Part shown: positions 1-7,094 of the stretch, one piece after another
Position numbering within the stretch: position 1 is the stretch's first letter
Layout: each line of letters starts with the position of its first letter
DNA from: Frankiales bacterium
GTDB lineage: Bacteria > Actinomycetota > Actinomycetes > Mycobacteriales > SCTD01
Assembly: GCA_004299215.1 (NCBI GenBank)
Contig: SCTD01000255.1
Coordinates: 1 to 10,603 of the forward strand
Direction: 5' to 3'
DNA length: 10,603 nucleotides
Notes under the pieces: generated by a model
The model's input: only the letters and a program-made list of their open reading frames with translations
Told to the model about the DNA's origin: nothing
Databases searched by the model: none
Translations under genes and position numbers: made by a program

Positions 1-1999
1 CCAGCAGCCGCGGCAGCGGCCCGCTCTCCACGACCGGCTCGGCGGGCGGCCCGGCCAGGCCCGTCCGGCAGTACGGGCAGGTGCGCCACTCCGGGTCGAC
101 CCGCTTGTCGCAGCCGCCGCAGCGGTTCTCGCCCACGGCGGTGCCGTCCCAGGGGCAGCAGACCATGTCGTCGGCCAGCGCGCGGGCGCAGGTCGGGCAG
201 CGGTGCCCCTCCACCGTGTCGACGGTGGTCGCGCGGAGCACCTCCTCGTACGTCGTCTCACCGACGCGCGCGGCCGCCAGCGCGGAGGCGCGCAGCGTGA
301 GCATCCCGTTGGCGCGGGCGGCGGCGCCGATGGCGGCCTCGGTCGGTGTGGTGAGCAGCACCGAGCGCAGCTGCGCGGTGATCGGCAGCACCTCGAACAC
401 GCCCATCCGGCCGCGGTAGCCGGTGCCGGCGCACTCCGCGCAGCCCTTGCCGCGCTTGGGGGTCGCGCCCTCGAGGTCGGCCTCGGTCAGGCCCAGCATC
501 TGCAGGGTGCGCGGGGAGGGGACGTACGGCGCGGCGCAGGACTCGCAGGGCCGGCGGACCAGCCGCTGGGCCACCACCAGGGAGAGCGAGGAGGCGACCA
601 GGAACGGCTCGATGCCCATGTCGACCAGGCGGGTGACGGCGGCGACCGCGTCGTTGGTGTGCAGGGTGGTGAGGACCAGGTGACCGGTGAGCGAGGCCTT
701 CAGCGCCAGCTCGGCGGTCTCCTGGTCACGGACCTCGCCGACCAGGACGATGTCGGGGTCCTGGCGCAGGATCGAGCGCAGCCCGCGGGCGAAGGTCAGC
801 CCGGACCGCTCGTGCACCTGCACCTGGGTGATGCCGCGGACCTGGATCTCGACCGGGTCCTCGAGCGTCACGATGTTGCGGTCGGGGGTGCTGACCTGCT
901 GGATCGCGGCGTAGAGCGTGTTGGTCTTGCCGGAGCCGGTCGGCCCGGTGATGAGGATCAGGCCCTGCGACTGGGTGAGCGCGTTGCCGAGCAGCTCGGC
1001 CTGCGAGGGCGTGAGGCCGCTCTTGGCCAGCACCGGCACGTTGTCGGCGCGGGGGAGCAGGCGGATGACGACCTTCTCGCCGTGCAGCGTCGGCAGGGTC
1101 GAGATGCGGGCCTCGATGGTCATGCCGTCGACGGTGAGCTTGGCGCGGCCGTCCTGCGGTCGGCGGCGCTCGGCGATGTCGAGGCCGGACACGATCTTGA
1201 TGCGGCTGACGGTGGCGGAGGTGGCGTTCCGCGGGACCGTCATGACGTCGCGCAGCAGGCCGTCGACGCGGTAGCGGATGCGGAGCTCGCCGGCCTGCGG
1301 CTCGACGTGCACGTCGGAGGCCCGGGCGCGCACCGCGTCGGCGAGCACCACGTCGACCAGCCGGACGATCGGCGCGGCCTCGACGCCCTGGGTGGCGCTC
1401 TCGTCGACCTGCTCCTCGGCCGCGTCCATCCCCTCGAAGAGGGTGTGCACGTCGCTGGAGTCCTCCGACAGCGACCAGGAGCGGGCGAGGTGGTCGCGGA
1501 CCTGGCTGTCGGTCGCGACGAGCACGACGAGCTCGCCGGCGCCGGTGTAGAGCTTGACGTCGTCGAGCGCGACGACGTTGGTGGGGTCGCCGGTGGCGAC
1601 GGTGATCTTGGCCCCGTCGCGCTCGGACGAGAGCACGAGGACACCCGCGCGCTCGGCGACCGCCCGCGGCAGCAGGCGCACCGCCTCGGGCTGGGCCATG
1701 GTGCGACCGAGGTCGACCAGCGGGAGGCCGAGGGCCTCGGCCAGCGCCTGCGCGACCTCGCGCTCGGTGGCCAGCCCCATCTCGATGACGACGGTGCCGA
1801 GCCGGCGTCGTGGCTGCCCGGCCGGGCTGCTGCTCTGCTCGGCGAGGGCGCTCTTGAGCTGCTCCTCGGTGAGCAGGCCCTGCTCGACCAGGACCTCGCC
1901 GATGCGCCGCCGGTGCGTGGACTGGGCCGGGACGATGGCAGGCTCGAAGCCGCCGTCGTCGGCGCGGGCGAGGTCGTCGGCGGTGGAGGACACGGTCAC
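1..1999 (-). CDS. PilB/GspE-type secretion or type IV pilus assembly ATPase with C-terminal double zinc ribbon (3' end beyond window)
   Basis: Hexameric cytoplasmic ATPase family that powers type IV pilus extension or type II secretion. About 666 residues are visible and the frame is still open at position 1. An MshEN-like N-terminal region (about residues 20-165) has the paired repeats 'LGxxLxExGL...ALAE'. Next come the linker domain and the ATPase core: Walker A GPTGSGKT at 352-359, TLEDPVE just after, Walker B DIVLVGE from 416, and the GHLVLTTLHTND His-box. The family's own zinc site is present (C485xxC488 and C520xxC523). After the usual family end, four more Cys clusters (601/604, 614/615, 627/630, 641/644) form a double zinc ribbon. 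The start is uncertain: GTG at 1999 or 1993 fits the beginning of the conserved region, but neither has a good ribosome-binding site. The gene lies downstream of DUF1003, separated by a strong hairpin. Pilus partners (PilT, PilC, pilins) would be expected off the left edge. The ATPase assignment is secure; which machine it serves is inferred. Confidence 0.93.
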   Translation of the reverse strand, partial: MTVSSTADDLARADDGGFEPAIVPAQSTHRRRIGEVLVEQGLLTEEQLKSALAEQSSSPAGQPRRRLGTVVIEMGLATEREVAQALAEALGLPLVDLGRTMAQPEAVRLLPRAVAERAGVLVLSSERDGAKITVATGDPTNVVALDDVKLYTGAGELVVLVATDSQVRDHLARSWSLSEDSSDVHTLFEGMDAAEEQVDESATQGVEAAPIVRLVDVVLADAVRARASDVHVEPQAGELRIRYRVDGLLRDVMTVPRNATSATVSRIKIVSGLDIAERRRPQDGRAKLTVDGMTIEARISTLPTLHGEKVVIRLLPRADNVPVLAKSGLTPSQAELLGNALTQSQGLILITGPTGSGKTNTLYAAIQQVSTPDRNIVTLEDPVEIQVRGITQVQVHERSGLTFARGLRSILRQDPDIVLVGEVRDQETAELALKASLTGHLVLTTLHTNDAVAAVTRLVDMGIEPFLVASSLSLVVAQRLVRRPCESCAAPYVPSPRTLQMLGLTEADLEGATPKRGKGCAECAGTGYRGRMGVFEVLPITAQLRSVLLTTPTEAAIGAAARANGMLTLRASALAAARVGETTYEEVLRATTVDTVEGHRCPTCARALADDMVCCPWDGTAVGENRCGGCDKRVDPEWRTCPYCRTGLAGPPAEPVVESGPLPRLL

Positions 2000-2017
2000 C
2001 CGAGGTTCATCGGCCAC

Positions 2018-2048
2018 TCGGCCGTACGGGTGAAGCCCGTACGGCCGA
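2018..2048 (-). terminator. Perfect 13-bp inverted repeat hairpin between DUF1003 and the PilB-type ATPase
   Basis: Arms at 2018-2030 and 2036-2048 are exactly complementary (TCGGCCGTACGGG and its complement) around a 5-nt loop. The hairpin begins about 18 nt after the DUF1003 stop and ends about 18 nt before the GTG proposed for the ATPase. No T-run follows on either strand, so it would be a U-less actinobacterial-type terminator, an attenuator or a 5'-UTR structure. The structure is certain; the role is inferred. Confidence 0.5.
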
Positions 2049-2066
2049 TTCCCTCGATCGAGCCCC

Positions 2067-2705
2067 TCATCCGCCGTCGTCCTCCCCGACGAACGGCTCG
2101 CCCAGGTCAGGACGCTCCTCGGTGCCGCCGCGCTCGTCCTTGCGGCGCTTCTTGCGCTCGGCCCGCCGCTCCCGCTCCTCGCGCTCGCGCCGGCCGGCCG
2201 GGTCGGTGCTCCCGGGATCCGCCTCGTCACCGGCGCGGGTGCGCGCCACGACCTCCTCGGTGACCTCGCGCAGCTGGGTGCGCAGGAAGTCGCGGGTCGC
2301 CACCTCGCCGAGCGCCTGCCGCAGGCTGGCGACCTCGCGGCTGAGGTACTCCACGTCGGCCTGCAGCCGGTCGCTGGTCGCCCGGTCCTCGTCGAGGCTG
2401 ATCCGGTCGCGGTCCGCCTGCCGGTTCTGCGCCAGCAGGATGAGCGGTGCGGCGTACGACGCCTGCAGCGACAGCAGCAGCGTCAGGAAGGTGAAGGTGT
2501 AGGGGTCGAACGCGATCGGCGTGACGTTGACGACGATCCAGAAGATGATGAAGACCGTCATGTAGACGAGGAAGCGCGCCGTCCCGAGGAAGCGCGCGAT
2601 CCGCTCGGAGACGCGGCCGAAGGCCTCCGGGTCGTAGTGCGGCCGCCGCGCGCCGCGCTCCATCGGGGTGTCCAGCCGCACCCGGCGGGCGGTCCGCTCA
2701 GCCAC
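2067..2705 (-). CDS. DUF1003 family two-helix membrane protein
   Basis: Inner-membrane protein of unknown biochemical role (DUF1003). From the chosen start it has 212 residues. A charged N-terminus leads to transmembrane helix 1 (about 46-61, FLVYMTVFIIFWIVV). The family hallmark 'DPYxFxxLxLxLSxxAxxxAPxIxxxQNRQxxRDR' follows, spanning helix 2 (about 72-92), here with DPYTFTFLTLLLSLQASYAAP and QNRQADRDR. Then comes a probable coiled coil (about 105-155) and a very basic/acidic C-terminal tail. GTG at 2705 is preferred because a GGGAGA ribosome-binding site (2712-2717) sits 6 nt upstream and gives the N-terminus VAERTARRVRLDTP, resembling family members. A GTG at 2726 would add seven residues. 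The gene overlaps the stop of the MgtE-like gene by 8 bases, implying translational coupling. Function is not established; the pairing suggests a link to the MgtE-like protein. Confidence 0.9.
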   Translation of the reverse strand: MAERTARRVRLDTPMERGARRPHYDPEAFGRVSERIARFLGTARFLVYMTVFIIFWIVVNVTPIAFDPYTFTFLTLLLSLQASYAAPLILLAQNRQADRDRISLDEDRATSDRLQADVEYLSREVASLRQALGEVATRDFLRTQLREVTEEVVARTRAGDEADPGSTDPAGRREREERERRAERKKRRKDERGGTEERPDLGEPFVGEDDGG

Positions 2706-3957
2706 CGGTCGTCTCCCGGTGGTCACGCCACCCCGGGGGCAGGACGTGGTCCAGCACGTCGTCCACGGTGACCGCGCCGAGCAGCCGCTGCTCGGAGTCG
2801 ACGACCGGGACCGCGACGAGGTTGTACGACGCGAGGTGCCGCGTCACGTCGCTGAGCGGGCAGTCGGGGTTGAGCGGGCTGATGTCGGTGTCGACCACGG
2901 CGCTGATCAGCGAGCTCGGCGGCTCGCGGAGCATCCGCTGGAAGTGCGCCGTGCCGATGTAGCGCCCGGTCGGCGTCTCGTACGGCGGGCGCACCACGTA
3001 GACCTGGGCCGCCAGCGCGGGCGAGAGCTCGGCGCTGCGGATCCGGGCGAGCGCCTCGGCGACGGTGGCGTTGGGCGGCAGGATGACCGGCTCCGGCGTC
3101 ATCAGCCCCCCGGCGGTGTCGTCGCTGTAGGCGAGCAGGCTGCGCACCGGCCCGGCCTCGTCGGGCTCCATCAGCTCGAGCAGCCGCTCGGCCTCCTCGG
3201 CCGGCAGCTCGCCGAGCAGGTCGGCCGCGTCGTCGGGGGCCATCGCCTCCAGCACGTCCGCGGCCCGCTCGTCCTCGAGCCCGCCGAGCAGCTCGACCTG
3301 CTCCTCCTCGCTCATCTCCTCGAGGACGTCGGCGAGCCGCTCGTCGTCGAGCGCGGCGGCGATCTCGTGCCGGCGCTTGCCGGACAGGTCGTGCAGCACC
3401 CCGGCGAGGTCGGCCGGGCGGAGCTTCTCGAAGACTGCCAGCAGGTTGGCCGCTCCCTGGCCGTCCTCGGGGAGGGAGAAGCCGCTGACCTCGTCCCAGT
3501 TGACCTGGCGCACCTCGCCCCGGCGCCGGCCCCGCAGGCCGCCGGTGGAGGTCGGCCGCACGGCGATCCGGGTCAGCAGCCAGTCGCCGGTGCGCATCTG
3601 CTCCATGGCGATGTCGAGGACCGTGACCTCCTCACCGGTGGCGTGCAGCGAGACCCGCCGGTCGAGCAGCTCGGCCAGCACCAGCGTCTCGCCGGCCCGC
3701 TTGTCGAAGCGGCGCAGGCTGACGGTGCCACTGGTGAGGACGACCGCCTCCGGGTCGATGGTGTTGACCCGCCCGATGGGGACGAAGATCCGCCGGTGGG
3801 CCTGGATCTCGACCACCAGGCCGAGCACCCGCGGGGCGTCCCTGCCGGTGCGCAGCCCGACGACCACGTCGCGCACCCGGCCGACCTGGTCGCCGTTGGG
3901 GTCGAAGACGGGCAGCCCGGCGACCCGTGCGACGAAGACGCGGGTGGCCGTGGACAT
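2698..3957 (-). CDS. MgtE-like cytosolic protein: PRC-barrel-like, MgtE intracellular N domain and tandem CBS domains, no transporter domain
   Basis: 419 residues. Residues 5-160 look like two PRC-barrel-like segments (for example 'GLPVFDPNGDQVGRVRDVVVG'). Residues about 170-275 match the MgtE N-terminal helical superhelix, with repeats such as 'ADVLEAMAPDDAADLLGELP'. 'DTAGGLMTPEP' (280-290) is the family's junction into CBS domain 1 (about 286-345), and CBS domain 2 covers about 350-407. The transmembrane Mg2+ channel domain of true MgtE is missing, and the protein ends right after CBS 2. It is therefore unlikely to transport ions by itself; a sensory or regulatory role using CBS ligands or divalent cations is inferred. 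It is the first gene of a unit with DUF1003, a known actinobacterial neighbour pair. The ATG at 3957 has no ribosome-binding site but a good -10 hexamer right before it, suggesting leaderless translation. Confidence 0.92.
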   Translation of the reverse strand: MSTATRVFVARVAGLPVFDPNGDQVGRVRDVVVGLRTGRDAPRVLGLVVEIQAHRRIFVPIGRVNTIDPEAVVLTSGTVSLRRFDKRAGETLVLAELLDRRVSLHATGEEVTVLDIAMEQMRTGDWLLTRIAVRPTSTGGLRGRRRGEVRQVNWDEVSGFSLPEDGQGAANLLAVFEKLRPADLAGVLHDLSGKRRHEIAAALDDERLADVLEEMSEEEQVELLGGLEDERAADVLEAMAPDDAADLLGELPAEEAERLLELMEPDEAGPVRSLLAYSDDTAGGLMTPEPVILPPNATVAEALARIRSAELSPALAAQVYVVRPPYETPTGRYIGTAHFQRMLREPPSSLISAVVDTDISPLNPDCPLSDVTRHLASYNLVAVPVVDSEQRLLGAVTVDDVLDHVLPPGWRDHRETTGG

Positions 3958-3963
3958 GGGGGG

Positions 3964-3969
3964 AGGCTA
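3964..3969 (-). promoter_or_regulatory. Candidate -10 hexamer (TAGCCT) for leaderless transcription of the MgtE-like gene
   Basis: On the minus strand TAGCCT matches the actinobacterial TANNNT -10 consensus and is followed by six C and then the ATG at 3957. That spacing would place transcription start at or next to the start codon, consistent with the absence of a Shine-Dalgarno sequence. No clear -35 was identified. Confidence 0.35.
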
Positions 3970-3979
3970 TCGCCGAGAT

Positions 3980-4030
3980 CTTGCGTCATGCCCCTCGCCG
4001 CGCGCGGGTGGCCGCTGAGCAGGACGCAGC
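3980..4030. repeat. Degenerate copy of a 51-nt palindromic repeat
   Basis: This 51-nt stretch aligns without gaps to the hairpin at 9080-9130, with 38 of 51 identical bases by hand count. The first 12 bases (CTTGCGTCATGC) and a CCGCTGAGCA block near the right end are identical. The stem survives only in part here: TGCGTC at 3982-3987 pairs with GACGCA at 4023-4028, followed by interrupted pairs. It sits in the gap between two divergently transcribed genes, where a terminator has no obvious use. Confidence 0.6.
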
Positions 4031-4081
4031 GGCGCTGGGGCACGATCGGGGAGACCGAACGCCGTTCTAGAAGGAGCTCCC

Positions 4082-4843
4082 GTGACCGTCCTCGACCGCT
4101 TCCGCCTCGACGACCAGGTCGTCATCGTCACGGGGGCCTCCTCCGGGCTCGGCGTCGCCTTCGCCCAGGCCTTCGCCGAGGCCGGCGCCGACCTGGTGCT
4201 CGGCGCGCGCCGGGTGGACCGCCTCCCCGAGACCGGCGCGCTGGTCGAGGCGGCCGGCCGGCGCTACGCCTACGAGCAGACCGACGTGACCGACCCGGAG
4301 CAGTGCCAGCGGCTGGTCGACAAGGCCGTCGACACCTTCGGCCGGGTCGACGTGCTGGTGAACAACGCCGGGCTCGGCTGGGCGAAGCCGGCCACCCGGG
4401 AGACCCCCGCGGAGTTCCTGCGGGTCGTCGACGTGAACCTCAACGGCGCCTACTGGATGGCGCAGTCCTTCGCCCGCGCGGCCATCAACGGGGGCTCGAT
4501 CGTCAACATCAGCAGCGTCCTCGGCCTGCACCCCGGCGCGCTCCCGCAGGCGGCCTACGCCGCGTCGAAGGCCGGGCTGATCGGGCTGACCCGCGACCTC
4601 GCCGCGCAGTGGACCGGCCGCAAGGGCATCCGCGTCAACGCGATCGCCCCGGGCTACTTCCCGACCGAGATGACCGACGAGATGGACCCGAAGGAGGCGG
4701 AGTTCGTCAAGGCGATCACCCCGGCCGGCCGTCTCGGCGACCCCATGGAGCTCGCCGCCGTCGGGGTCTTCCTGGCCAGCGACGCCGCGTCGTACGTCAC
4801 CGGCATCACGCTGCCCGTCGACGGCGGGATGACGATGCCGTGA
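4082..4843 (+). CDS. Classical short-chain dehydrogenase/reductase (SDR family oxidoreductase)
   Basis: 253-residue NAD(P)-dependent oxidoreductase with a Rossmann fold, normal length for a classical SDR. Visible elements: the TGxxxGxG cofactor loop TGASSGLG at 17-24, the acidic D69 after strand 3 (TDVT), NNAG at 94-97, N119 in VNLNG, the catalytic Ser in NISS (144/145), and Y159xxxK163 in YAASK. The C-terminal 'TGITLPVDGGM' is also typical. Arginines 43-44 after strand 2 suggest NADPH preference, which is an inference. The start is GTG at 4082, fixed by AAGGAG at 4071-4076 five bases upstream. The TGA stop overlaps the GTG of the PhzF-family gene, so the two are probably co-translated. The substrate cannot be told from the sequence; family relatives include 3-oxoacyl-ACP reductases, gluconate dehydrogenases and many specialised enzymes. 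Confidence 0.93.
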   Translation: MTVLDRFRLDDQVVIVTGASSGLGVAFAQAFAEAGADLVLGARRVDRLPETGALVEAAGRRYAYEQTDVTDPEQCQRLVDKAVDTFGRVDVLVNNAGLGWAKPATRETPAEFLRVVDVNLNGAYWMAQSFARAAINGGSIVNISSVLGLHPGALPQAAYAASKAGLIGLTRDLAAQWTGRKGIRVNAIAPGYFPTEMTDEMDPKEAEFVKAITPAGRLGDPMELAAVGVFLASDAASYVTGITLPVDGGMTMP

Positions 4844-5688
4844 CCGACCTGGAGTACGAGGTCGTCGACGTCTTCACCGACCGCGCCTTCGCCGGGAACC
4901 CGCTCGCGGTGGTGCTCGGGGCGGACGACCTCGAGACCGGGCAGCTGCAGGCGATGGCCCGCGAGTTCAACCTGTCGGAGACGGCGTTCCCGATGGCGGC
5001 CACCGATGGGGCGGACTACCGGCTGCGGATCTTCACGCCGGCCGTGGAGCTGCCCTTCGCCGGCCACCCGTCCATCGGGGCGGCCTGGGTGCTGGCGTCG
5101 CGGGGACTGCTGCCCACCGGTCCGGTGGTGCAGTCCTGCGGTGCGGGCCGGCTGGCGCTCGAGATCGCGCCGGAGGGCGGCCCCGTCGGGCTCACCGGCG
5201 GCTCGCCGACCTGCAGCGAGCCCGTCGACGTCGGGCCGCTGCTGCGCGCGGTGGGGCTCACGGCGCGCGACCTGATCGGGGTGGAGCCGCGACGGGCCGG
5301 CACCGGGCTGGAGTTCTCGTACCTGCTCATCGGTCGCGACTCCCTCGCGCGCTGCGCGCCGGACCTGACCGCGCTCGGCGCGCTGGACGGCGCGGGGGTG
5401 TCGGTCTTCGCGTGGGACGGCGAGGTCGCGTCGTGCCGGGTCTTCGCCGGCGGCGTCGGCGTGCCCGAGGACCCGGCGACCGGCTCGGCCGCGCTGGGCC
5501 TCGGCGTGTTCCTGGTCGCGGCCGGGCTGCTGCCCGACGGCGGCGACTACACGGTGCACCAGGGCGTCGAGATGGGCCGGCCGTCGCGGCTGGACGGCTC
5601 GGTCGTGGCGGCGGGCGGCGCGGCGGTGTCGGCGACCGTGCGGGGCGGCGTGGTCCCGGTGGCCGCCGGCCGCATCCGCCGCCCCTGA
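4840..5688 (+). CDS. PhzF family isomerase/epimerase
   Basis: 282 residues, normal for the PhzF/diaminopimelate-epimerase-fold family, which isomerises small carboxylic acids without a cofactor. PhzF itself acts in phenazine synthesis, but most bacterial members have unknown substrates. The N-terminus 'DVFTDRAFAGNPLAVV' (10-25) is the family signature. The catalytic Glu lies in NLSETAF (E47), followed by 'FTPAVELPFAGHPSIGAAWVL' (split here: FTPAVELPFAG, then HPSIGAAW). 'EDPATGSAA' at 210-218 forms the second half of the active site. The start GTG at 4840 overlaps the SDR stop as GTGA, a sign of translational coupling. The frame is open far upstream only because of GC-rich composition; homology begins at this GTG. 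No phenazine genes are present, so a phenazine role should not be assumed. Confidence 0.93.
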   Translation: MTDLEYEVVDVFTDRAFAGNPLAVVLGADDLETGQLQAMAREFNLSETAFPMAATDGADYRLRIFTPAVELPFAGHPSIGAAWVLASRGLLPTGPVVQSCGAGRLALEIAPEGGPVGLTGGSPTCSEPVDVGPLLRAVGLTARDLIGVEPRRAGTGLEFSYLLIGRDSLARCAPDLTALGALDGAGVSVFAWDGEVASCRVFAGGVGVPEDPATGSAALGLGVFLVAAGLLPDGGDYTVHQGVEMGRPSRLDGSVVAAGGAAVSATVRGGVVPVAAGRIRRP

Positions 5689-5715
5689 CCGGCTGCCCCT
5701 CCCGGGAAGGTCGGC

Positions 5716-6069
5716 TCAGGTCGGCGAGAACCGCAGCACGACGCACTCCGTCGCCCAGCGGTCGACAGCGCCCGGCGGCGCGTTGAGCCGCTCGGCGGCC
5801 AGCAGCGGCACGACCTCTGCCCACAGCTCCGAGCCCGGCACGACAGCCGTGACGGACGCCTCCCACTCCACGACCACTCCCGCCTGGGACGCCTTGCTGC
5901 GTACGACGACGCGCGCCCGGTCGCCCGCTCCCACCGGCAGCGGCTGCTCCGGGCCGCCGCCGACGAGGTACATCGCGCCGTCGTGCCAGAGCTGCCACAC
6001 CAGCGATCCCTCGACCCAGACCGCTCCGGAGCGGCGGGTCGCTTCCGCGATGAGCGTGGGCGACGGCAT
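5716..6069 (-). CDS. Small conserved-looking protein of unknown function
   Basis: 117 residues, soluble, with no signal peptide or membrane segment. It starts MPSPTLIAEATRRSGAVWV and is rich in beta-strand patterns (SLVWQLWHDGAMYLVGG, RARVVVRSKA, GVVVEWEASVTAVVPGS). A helical region ends RLNAPPG and the protein ends CVVLRFSPT. The strand layout resembles the split beta-barrel (pyridoxamine-phosphate-oxidase-like) fold, but this is only an impression and no cofactor motif is visible. ATG at 6069 has a weak GGG-type ribosome site. It faces phzF tail-to-tail, 27 bases apart, and diverges from the EamA transporter with only 32 bases between start codons, so their promoters must overlap. The coding call is based on balanced composition and the start/stop fit to its neighbours. 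Confidence 0.72.
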   Translation of the reverse strand: MPSPTLIAEATRRSGAVWVEGSLVWQLWHDGAMYLVGGGPEQPLPVGAGDRARVVVRSKASQAGVVVEWEASVTAVVPGSELWAEVVPLLAAERLNAPPGAVDRWATECVVLRFSPT

Positions 6070-6101
6070 GCGACCGACCCTGCCACGGCAGACTGCTGCC
6101 G

Positions 6102-7028
6102 GTGACCGCCCCCGACACCCCGCGCGCCGACCTGCCCGGGATCGGGCGACCGTCGTCGGGGGACGCCACCTTGATGGCGGTCGCGATCGTCGCGGTCAGC
6201 ACCTCCGGACCGCTCATGGCCGCGACCGCCGCGCCGGCGCTGGCGATCGCGTTCTGGCGCAACGCGATGGCGTCGGGGGTGCTGCTGCCGGTGGTGGTGC
6301 TGCGCTGCCGCGCCGAGCTCGCCGGACTCGACCGGCGCGAGCGTCGGCTGGCCGCCCTCGCCGGCCTGCTGCTCGCCCTGCACTTCGCCACCTGGATCCC
6401 GTCCCTCGACTACACGAGCGTCGCCTCCGCCACGGCCCTCGTCGCGACCCAGCCGGTCTGGGTCGCTCTCCTCTCCCGAGCCCGAGGAGTGCCGGTCAGC
6501 CGCTCGGTGTGGATCGGCATCGGGGTCGCGATGGCCGGGGTCGTGCTGCTCACCGGCGTCGACCTGCAGACCAGCGCCCGCGCCCTCGTGGGCGACCTGC
6601 TGGCGCTGGCCGGCGGGGTGTTCGCCGCGGCGTACGTCGTGGCCGGCGGCGAGATCCGTCGCAGCGTCTCGACGACGACCTACACCTTCCTCTGCTACTC
6701 CACGACCGCGCTGCTCCTGCTCGTCGCCTGCGTCGCCGGGCGCCAGCAGCTGGCCGGCTACGACGCCGAGACCTGGCTCAAGCTGGCCGCGCTGACCGCC
6801 GGGGCGCAGCTGCTCGGGCACTCGCTGTTCAACCGGGTCCTGCGCTCCACCAGCGCCACCGTGGTCAGCCTCGCCGTGCTGCTGGAGATCCCCGGGGCAG
6901 CGCTCATCGCGGCCGTCTTCCTCGGCCAGACGCCGCCGCTGCTGGCGATCCCGGCCGCCGTCCTGCTCCTGGCCGGGCTCGCCCTGGTGATCCGCAGCAG
7001 CACGACGCCGAGCGTCCCGGTCGAGTGA
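6102..7028 (+). CDS. EamA/DMT superfamily transporter (RhaT-like exporter)
   Basis: 308-residue integral membrane protein with about ten hydrophobic segments after a short Pro-rich cytosolic N-terminus (first helix near 22-42). The halves are two EamA repeats. The first contains 'FWRNAMASGVLLP' and 'LDYTSVASATALVATQPVWVALLS' (split: LDYTSVASATALV, ATQPVWVALL). The second has 'LLGHSLFNRVLRSTSATVVS' and 'LEIPGAALIAAVFLGQ'. The 'TSVASATAL...QPVWVALL' pattern is typical of drug/metabolite transporters, which export or import small metabolites. The substrate cannot be inferred. GTG at 6102 has no Shine-Dalgarno; CAGACT at 6089-6094 lies at the spacing expected for a leaderless -10 but lacks the initial T. 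It runs convergently into the frameshifted catalase-like gene. Confidence 0.92.
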   Translation: MTAPDTPRADLPGIGRPSSGDATLMAVAIVAVSTSGPLMAATAAPALAIAFWRNAMASGVLLPVVVLRCRAELAGLDRRERRLAALAGLLLALHFATWIPSLDYTSVASATALVATQPVWVALLSRARGVPVSRSVWIGIGVAMAGVVLLTGVDLQTSARALVGDLLALAGGVFAAAYVVAGGEIRRSVSTTTYTFLCYSTTALLLLVACVAGRQQLAGYDAETWLKLAALTAGAQLLGHSLFNRVLRSTSATVVSLAVLLEIPGAALIAAVFLGQTPPLLAIPAAVLLLAGLALVIRSSTTPSVPVE

Positions 7029-7046
7029 CCGCGGAGCCGCGGCGGG

Positions 7047-7065
7047 CGGGGCGGTCATCGCCCTG
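7047..7065. terminator. Weak hairpin between convergent genes
   Basis: GGGCG at 7049-7053 pairs with CGCCC at 7059-7063 across a GTCAT loop, extended by one G-T and one C-G pair. It lies in the 66-base gap between the transporter stop and the stop of the catalase-like gene. There is no T-tract and the stem is short, so the terminator reading is tentative. Confidence 0.25.
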
Positions 7066-7094
7066 AGCGCCTTCCTGCCGGCGGGATGCCCCCG

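Noticed and set aside
203..2263. 686-residue plus-strand open frame opposite the ATPase gene
   Set aside because: It is antisense to a gene with clear Walker motifs and is dominated by Gly/Arg/Asp/Leu repeats with no domain pattern; a composition artefact of high GC.
2668..5688. 1006-residue plus-strand open frame that ends in the PhzF protein
   Set aside because: Only the last 282 residues (from 4840) are protein-like. The rest is antisense to the MgtE-like gene and out of frame with the SDR.
4840..5688. Phenazine biosynthesis role for the PhzF-family gene
   Set aside because: No other phenazine genes are present, and most members of this family are not phenazine enzymes.
5689..5715. Short CCCGGG-centred palindrome between convergent genes as a terminator
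   Set aside because: Stem of only a few base pairs with no loop and no T-tract; expected by chance at this GC content.
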